Shown here piece by piece: positions 19,993 through 24,770 of a stretch of 24,770 nucleotides of DNA. The notes beneath the pieces were generated by a model. The model was not told the origin of the DNA. It did not search any database and worked only from the letters and a program-made list of their open reading frames with translations. Origin of the DNA: WTXA01 sp041741995 (GTDB taxonomy: Bacteria; Bacillota; TC1); NCBI GenBank assembly GCA_041741995.1, contig JBGSJN010000028.1:1-24770 (forward strand), given 5' to 3'. A program made the translations under genes and the position numbers. Position 1 is the first letter of the stretch. Each line of letters opens with the position of its first letter.

Positions 19993-21231
19993 CTATTCCT
20001 CCCACTTCTTGAACAAGACAGAAGCATTATGACCACCAAAACCTAATGAATTGGAAATTGCATACTTAAGATCTTGATTAGGTCTACCAACATTAGGAAC
20101 AATATCCAAATCACATTCAGAATCAGCTTCCTTAAAGTTGATAGTAGCAGGCACAAAACCTTCCATCAATGACTTAACACAAACAATACCTTCAACAGCA
20201 CCAGCAGCACCAAGAAGATGTCCAAACATAGACTTACTTGAACTCATAGGAATCTTATAGGCATAATCACCAAAGACTCTCTTAACAGCTAAAGTTTCAG
20301 TTTTATCATTAAGTGGTGTACTTGTACCATGAGCATTTATGTAACTTATGTCTTTAGGTTCAATTCCTGCTACATCAATAGCTAGTTGCATTGCTCTAGC
20401 ACCTTGAGATCCATTATCACAAGGAGCAGTAATATGGAAAGCATCGCATGTTGTACCATAGCCAGCTAACTCACCATATATTCTTGCGCCTCTTTTCAAG
20501 GCATGCTCAAGTTCTTCTAAAATTAAAATACCAGCACCTTCACCCATTACAAAGCCACTTCTTTCCTTATCGAAAGGAATTGAACCTCTATTAGCATCCG
20601 GACTGTCGCTTAAGGCTCTTAAATTCATAAAACCAGCAATGCTCAATCTTCCGATTGAAGATTCAGTACCGCCAGCAATTATAATATCTGCTCTATCACC
20701 TTTAATAGCAAAGAAAGCTTCACCCAGAGCATTATTACTAGATGCACAAGCGGAAACGATGTCTAAACAAGGACCATTGGCTTTTAGGGCAATGGCAACA
20801 TTGCCACTAGCCATATTGCCTATCATCATTGGGATAAATAGAGAGTTAACTCTTCTTGGTCCCTTGGTTGTCAAATTTTCAATCTCTACTTCACAGTCGG
20901 ATATGCCGCCTACTCCAGTTGAAACATATACGCCCATGCGATCATGGTCAAAATCACTTTCACCTAAACCTGAGTCAGCATAGGCTTCCTTAGCAGCAGC
21001 TACAGCAAACTGACTAAATCTTGACATTCTTTTTGCTTCCTTAGCCTCAATATATTCTCCAGGAATAAAATTCTTTACTTCTGCAGCCAGTTTAGTCTTA
21101 TAGTCAGTTGTATCAAAATTAGTTATTTCACTAATTCCACATTTGCCAATCTTCACATTATCCCAAAACTCTTCTACGCCTAGACCTAGAGGATTAATTG
21201 TCCCCATTCCAGTTATTACAACTCTTCTCAT
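19993..21231 (-). CDS. fabF: 3-oxoacyl-ACP synthase II FabF
   Basis: A 412-residue condensing enzyme that elongates acyl-ACP with malonyl-ACP. The thiolase fold has nucleophile Cys162 (SACASSNN) and the two histidines in NAHGTSTPLND and MFGHLLGAAG. The ATG at 21231 is chosen: it follows GGAGG by 5 bases and gives the family's usual length. An in-frame ATG at 21243 overlaps the fabG stop and lacks a ribosome site, since the GGAGG lies inside those extra codons. It is coupled to fabG by a short gap. Confidence 0.95.
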   Translation of the reverse strand: MRRVVITGMGTINPLGLGVEEFWDNVKIGKCGISEITNFDTTDYKTKLAAEVKNFIPGEYIEAKEAKRMSRFSQFAVAAAKEAYADSGLGESDFDHDRMGVYVSTGVGGISDCEVEIENLTTKGPRRVNSLFIPMMIGNMASGNVAIALKANGPCLDIVSACASSNNALGEAFFAIKGDRADIIIAGGTESSIGRLSIAGFMNLRALSDSPDANRGSIPFDKERSGFVMGEGAGILILEELEHALKRGARIYGELAGYGTTCDAFHITAPCDNGSQGARAMQLAIDVAGIEPKDISYINAHGTSTPLNDKTETLAVKRVFGDYAYKIPMSSSKSMFGHLLGAAGAVEGIVCVKSLMEGFVPATINFKEADSECDLDIVPNVGRPNQDLKYAISNSLGFGGHNASVLFKKWEE

Positions 21232-21242
21232 ATTTTCCTCCA

Positions 21243-21977
21243 TTAAATAACCATACCACCGTCAACAGTCAGTACCTGTCCAGTAATATAGGTATTTTCA
21301 TCACTTCCTAAGTAATAGACCGCACTGGCTATTTCCTCAGGTTTTCCAAATCTTCCTAGTGGAATCTTACTGTTGGCAGCTTCCTTGATTTCTTCACTCA
21401 ACTTAGCAGTCATTACAGTTTCAATAAAACCTGGTGCAATTGCATTGACCAGAATATTTCTTGAAGCAAGTTCCTTAGCTGCTGTTTTAGTTACACCAAT
21501 TAAACCAGCTTTAGCTGCTGCATAATTAGCTTGACCTATATTGCCAACAAGACCTACAACAGAAGCTATATTTACAATACGACCACTTCTTTGCTTAGCC
21601 ATGTGTTTAGCAGCAAATTTAAGTGTATAAAACGCACCTTTAAGGTTAGTATCTATAACTGCATCAAATTCCTCGTCTTTCATTCTAAGAAGAAGACCAT
21701 CTCTAGTTATACCTGCATTGTTAACTAAGACATCAATTGAAGAAAACTCTGCAACTGTCTTGTCAATCATTTCAGCTACTACTTTACTGTCTCTAATATC
21801 TCCATATAGCAGAAGAACTTTAACACCGTTACCTTCAAGTTCTTTTTTAACAGATTCTGCCTCTTCTTCTCCAAAAAGATAGTTCAAGGCTAAATTATAG
21901 CCATTCTTGCTGAATTTTTCTGCGATAGCTTTTCCTATACCAGTTGTTCCACCAGTAATAAAGACTACTTTCCCCAT
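21243..21977 (-). CDS. fabG: 3-oxoacyl-ACP reductase FabG
   Basis: A 244-residue short-chain dehydrogenase that reduces 3-oxoacyl-ACP with NADPH. The cofactor motif TGGTTGIG begins at residue 8, NNAG is at 86-89, and the catalytic Ser139, Tyr152 and Lys156 (NIAS, NYAAAK) are present. The C-terminal ITGQVLTVDGG is typical. AGGAGG lies 5 bases before the ATG and is part of the fabD 3' end; only one base separates the fabD stop from this start, so translation is coupled. Confidence 0.96.
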   Translation of the reverse strand: MGKVVFITGGTTGIGKAIAEKFSKNGYNLALNYLFGEEEAESVKKELEGNGVKVLLLYGDIRDSKVVAEMIDKTVAEFSSIDVLVNNAGITRDGLLLRMKDEEFDAVIDTNLKGAFYTLKFAAKHMAKQRSGRIVNIASVVGLVGNIGQANYAAAKAGLIGVTKTAAKELASRNILVNAIAPGFIETVMTAKLSEEIKEAANSKIPLGRFGKPEEIASAVYYLGSDENTYITGQVLTVDGGMVI

Positions 21978-21978
21978 A

Positions 21979-22902
21979 TTAACCTCCTAAACTTGTTAAA
22001 GTTTTTTCTAAAGTTGCCAAATTATTTACATTATATACTTTGTAATCATATGGCATTCTCTTTAAGAAACCAGCCAAAGTCTTACCTGGGCCAATTTCAA
22101 TAAATGTATCTACCCCTGAATCAAGTAACTTAATCATAGTATCTACCCATAATACAGGTTTCATTACCTGTCTAGTAAGTAAATCCTTGATAGCTTCAGG
22201 ATCCTCTTCTGTATCAGCAATTGTATTAAAATATACCGGTAATAAAGGTTTTTTTATTTCAACATCCTTCAACAGTTCTCCTAGACCAATACTTGCTGAT
22301 TTCAGGAGTTTTGTATGAAATGGAGATGAAAGATTTAAAGGTATCACTCTAGCCCCGATTTCTTCCAGTTTTGGAATGGCTTTTTCAACTCCTTTAACAT
22401 CTCCGGATATAACTATTTGCTCCAATGAATTAAAATTTGCAGGTACTACAAAATCACCAGTTATTGAAATTCTTCTACAGATATCAATTACTTTTTCTCT
22501 ATCTGCTCCTATTACAGCAGCCATTTTACCTTTTTGACCCTGTAACATCAACTCGCCTCTTTTTTCAACAAGTGGCAGTGCATCTTCTAATTTCAAGGCA
22601 CCACTATATATTAAACTGGAATATTCTCCAAGACTAAGTCCTGCAGTCACATCTCCAATTACCTTGTGTTTCATAAAGACTCTAAGCATAGCTATTTCAG
22701 CTGATATAATTGCGGGTTGGGTATTTCTGGTAATATTTAAATCATCTATTGTACCTTCCATAACCAGCTTGAGTATGTCTCTATTCAATGTTTCATTGGC
22801 TATCTCGAAAACTTCCCTTGCTTCCTGGAAATTATCTACAAAATCCTTAGCCATTCCAACTGCTTGTACTCCTTGACCTGGAAAAATTATTGCAGTTTTC
22901 AT
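21979..22902 (-). CDS. fabD: Malonyl-CoA:ACP transacylase FabD
   Basis: A 307-residue acyltransferase loading malonyl groups onto ACP. It starts MKTAIIFPGQGVQAVGM; the nucleophile Ser90 lies in GLSLGEYSSL and the catalytic His196 in SSPFHTKLL, with IEIGPGKTL near the end. Length is normal. It lies 19 bases after fabK, with a ribosome site (AGGAGG) in that gap, and 1 base before fabG. Confidence 0.96.
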   Translation of the reverse strand: MKTAIIFPGQGVQAVGMAKDFVDNFQEAREVFEIANETLNRDILKLVMEGTIDDLNITRNTQPAIISAEIAMLRVFMKHKVIGDVTAGLSLGEYSSLIYSGALKLEDALPLVEKRGELMLQGQKGKMAAVIGADREKVIDICRRISITGDFVVPANFNSLEQIVISGDVKGVEKAIPKLEEIGARVIPLNLSSPFHTKLLKSASIGLGELLKDVEIKKPLLPVYFNTIADTEEDPEAIKDLLTRQVMKPVLWVDTMIKLLDSGVDTFIEIGPGKTLAGFLKRMPYDYKVYNVNNLATLEKTLTSLGG

Positions 22903-22921
22903 TTTATCCTCCTAGTGAAAA

Positions 22922-23854
22922 TTAGCAGTATTTTTTTAATACTTCTAATCCTTGATTATATATTTCTTCAACGATTTCCTTAGCTGACTGTTTTTTGCAA
23001 ACCATACCGGCAATCTGACCGGCCATTAATGCACCACCAGCAACATCACCTTCTCTGGCAGCTTTTTGCAGTTTACCTACTCCAAGTGCATCAAGTTCAG
23101 CAATAGAGGCTCCGTTTTTTTCTAATTTTATAAATTCTCTAGCCAATTTGTTCTTCAAGGCACGTACAGGATGTCCTGTAACTCTACCGGTTACTATAGT
23201 ATCCGTATCTCTTGCCTTAAGGATTTGTTCCTTATAGTTTTCATGAACTGTGCATTCGTTGGCCACTAGAAATCTAGTCCCTACTTGAACACCGTTGGCA
23301 CCTAACATGACAACAGCTGCAAAGCCTCTGCCATCTGCTATTCCACCTGCAGCAATAACCGGAATGTTAACAGCATCAACCACTTGTGGCAAAAGAGCCA
23401 TAGTAGTCAATTCTCCAATATGGCCACCTGCTTCCATACCTTCAACTACAACTGCATCTACACCAAGTTTTTCCATACGTGTAGCAAGTAGTACACTTGG
23501 AACTACTGGAATAACTTTGATATTATTTTGATGCCAGCCTTCTAGATATTTCTCTGGACTACCTGCACCTGTAATAACTATTGGCACTTTTTCTTCAATA
23601 ACAACTTTGGCTACTTCATCAGCAAATTCGCTAAGTAGCATTACATTAACAGCAAATGGTTTGTCTGTCATTTTTTTTGTCTTGATAATTTCTTGACGTA
23701 CAATTTCGCCAGGTGCTCCTCCTGCTGCAATAACACCTAAGCCACCTGCTTCAGAAACAGCAGACGCCAAGGATGAGTCCGATATCCAGGCCATCCCACC
23801 TTGGATGATTGGATATTTAATATTTAGAAGCTTTTCTATAGTTTTGTCAAACAT
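22922..23854 (-). CDS. fabK: Enoyl-ACP reductase II FabK (FMN-dependent)
   Basis: A 310-residue FMN-dependent enoyl-ACP reductase of the nitronate monooxygenase-like TIM-barrel family. Seen: IKYPIIQGGMAWIS, VNVMLLS, the signature EGMEAGGHIGE with His145, and VIAAGGIADGRG plus GVQVGTRFL for flavin binding. It reduces the double bond in the last step of each elongation cycle. FabK is the usual reductase in many Clostridia and streptococci; no fabI is seen. The position inside the fab operon argues against a nitronate monooxygenase role. GGAGG lies before the ATG. Confidence 0.94.
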   Translation of the reverse strand: MFDKTIEKLLNIKYPIIQGGMAWISDSSLASAVSEAGGLGVIAAGGAPGEIVRQEIIKTKKMTDKPFAVNVMLLSEFADEVAKVVIEEKVPIVITGAGSPEKYLEGWHQNNIKVIPVVPSVLLATRMEKLGVDAVVVEGMEAGGHIGELTTMALLPQVVDAVNIPVIAAGGIADGRGFAAVVMLGANGVQVGTRFLVANECTVHENYKEQILKARDTDTIVTGRVTGHPVRALKNKLAREFIKLEKNGASIAELDALGVGKLQKAAREGDVAGGALMAGQIAGMVCKKQSAKEIVEEIYNQGLEVLKKYC

Positions 23855-23880
23855 TATGTTTATTCCTCCAGTTAATAGGA

Positions 23881-23901
23881 AAACGACCTTTAAGGTCGCT
23901 T
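23881..23901 (-). terminator. Hairpin between acpP and fabK (attenuator or partial terminator)
   Basis: On the minus strand AAGCGACC and GGTCGTTT can pair over 8 bases (5 strong, then a G-U and two A-U) around a TTAAA loop, followed by a short T stretch and CC. It follows the acpP stop by 3 bases. The T run is short, so partial termination or mRNA stabilisation are both possible. Confidence 0.6.
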
Positions 23902-23904
23902 TCT

Positions 23905-24129
23905 TTATTTATGGCTTTCGATATAGTTAACGATATCAGCAACAGTGATAATGTTTGCTAGTTCGCTAGTGTCTACTTCTACGCCAAATTCTTGTTCTAA
24001 AACGTCTACTACTTGCATCATATCAATTGAGTCCGCGTTCAAGTCATCCTTAAGGCTAGTCTCCAATTTGATTTCTTCAATGTCTACGCTTAATTCTTCT
24101 GCTAAGATCTCTTTAATTCTTTGTTCCAT
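23905..24129 (-). CDS. acpP: Acyl carrier protein AcpP
   Basis: A 74-residue acidic four-helix carrier protein. The phosphopantetheine attachment site is Ser34 in NADSIDMMQ (DSID rather than the usual DSLD). It carries growing acyl chains for all enzymes of the operon. AAAGGAG lies 7 bases before the ATG. A hairpin between this gene and fabK may raise ACP output relative to the downstream genes, as ACP is needed in large excess. Confidence 0.97.
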   Translation of the reverse strand: MEQRIKEILAEELSVDIEEIKLETSLKDDLNADSIDMMQVVDVLEQEFGVEVDTSELANIITVADIVNYIESHK

Positions 24130-24146
24130 TTTTTCTCTCCTTTAAA

Positions 24147-24770
24147 TTACATTTTTATTAACAAAGATCCCCATGTGAAACCTCCACCAAAACCAACTAA
24201 AATTACTAGGTCTCCGGCTTCCACAAGTTTCTTTTGTCTAACTTCACTAAGTGCGATAGCAATGCTACCAGCGGATGTATTTCCAAATCTATCTACATTT
24301 ATGTAGAACTTATCTTTTAATTTATCATTTTTATCTATGGCATAGTCGATTAATCTTGTATTTGCTTGATGAGGTATTATCATTTTAATGTCATCATAAT
24401 TATAGCCAGTTCCTTCAAGGACCTTGTCAATTGTATCCATGATTACTTGCTTTGAGAATTTAAAGACCTCTCTACCATCCATGGTCATTTTATTGGTGTC
24501 ATTCTCTTGATTAACAAAAGGATTATCTACTGGTAAAGCTTTTAAAACTAAGCTGCCTTTGACGTCATCTCTAGAACCAAGATAAGAATTTATAATTCCT
24601 GGTTCCTCTGAACTTTGCAGTACTACAGCACCGGCTCCGTCTCCAAAAAGAACTGCAGTTCCACGATCAGTAAAGTCCAAGGCTTTAGACATGACCTCTC
24701 CACCAATTACCAGTGCATTTTTAACTTTTCCATTTTCCAGGAATTCCTTGGCTACGCTCAAGGCGTACAT
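24147..24770 (-). CDS. fabH: 3-oxoacyl-ACP synthase III FabH, partial (C-terminal 207 residues)
   Basis: The gene runs off the right edge; about 120 N-terminal residues including the active-site cysteine are missing. The visible part starts at the segment just after the cysteine (YALSVAKEF) and keeps His134 in PHQANTRLI and Asn164 in RFGNTSAGS, counted from the edge, plus the C-terminal GFGGGFTWGS. FabH starts fatty acid synthesis by condensing acetyl-CoA or branched acyl-CoA with malonyl-ACP. It is upstream of acpP in the same operon, with an 17-base gap. The ATG at 24770 is internal, not the start. Confidence 0.95.
   Translation of the reverse strand: MYALSVAKEFLENGKVKNALVIGGEVMSKALDFTDRGTAVLFGDGAGAVVLQSSEEPGIINSYLGSRDDVKGSLVLKALPVDNPFVNQENDTNKMTMDGREVFKFSKQVIMDTIDKVLEGTGYNYDDIKMIIPHQANTRLIDYAIDKNDKLKDKFYINVDRFGNTSAGSIAIALSEVRQKKLVEAGDLVILVGFGGGFTWGSLLIKM

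Noticed and set aside
21232..21243. FabF start four codons upstream
   Set aside because: That ATG places the ribosome site inside the coding sequence and overlaps the fabG stop; the ATG at 21231 gives the normal length.

Overview
The window is about one third GC and its genes carry strong GGAGG-type ribosome binding sites. The fatty acid synthesis genes use FabK as the enoyl reductase, and there are molybdenum hydroxylase subunits. Together these point to an anaerobic low-GC Gram-positive bacterium (Clostridia or Tissierellia). No 16S gene is present, so the genus is left open.

Positions 1 to about 10207 are the right-hand end of a temperate prophage or a closely related integrative element, inserted into the 3' end of a tRNA-Arg gene. 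The lytic side is transcribed leftwards (minus strand): Cro-like repressor, small early proteins, excisionase-type HTH protein, small membrane proteins, VRR-NUC nuclease, HTH protein, DnaD-type replication initiator, zinc-ribbon proteins, HNH endonuclease, YopX-family protein and a lipoprotein. The operon continues off the left edge. Four 15-bp iterons inside the initiator gene mark a probable phage origin. The lysogenic side is transcribed rightwards: a self-cleaving CI-type repressor, a predicted small RNA, an AbiF/Abi_2 HEPN protein, a lipoprotein and a tyrosine integrase. Between cro and cI lie three CAC-N5-GTG operators and a consensus-like leftward promoter. A fourth operator lies beyond cro. 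Five small genes missed by length cut-offs (39 to 49 codons) were added, mainly on the strength of their ribosome binding sites and tight packing.

The most interesting element is the pair at 7409-8408. A promoter drives a short RNA of about 80 nt that can fold into a pseudoknot and ends in a perfect terminator hairpin. Immediately after it comes a HEPN-domain AbiF protein with an intact RX4H motif. This matches the known abiF RNA/AbiF arrangement, in which the RNA is thought to restrain the protein. It is carried here as a defence cargo of the prophage.

Positions 10208-10480 are three host tRNA genes (Arg-ACG, Ser-GCT, Ser-TGA) on the minus strand behind one promoter. Next come a P-type Ca2+ ATPase (10545-13088) and two molybdopterin-binding subunits of the xanthine dehydrogenase family. 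One subunit is in an operon with an APC-family transporter; the other is a separate unit with its own promoter and terminator. No iron-sulfur or FAD partner subunit is in the window.

Positions 19525-24770 are a type II fatty acid synthesis operon on the minus strand. In transcription order it is fabH (cut by the window edge), acpP, fabK, fabD, fabG, fabF, fabZ, closed by a strong terminator. The set covers initiation, malonyl loading, both reductions, dehydration and elongation. A hairpin after acpP may set ACP expression above that of the enzymes. No gap longer than 300 bases lacks a gene.
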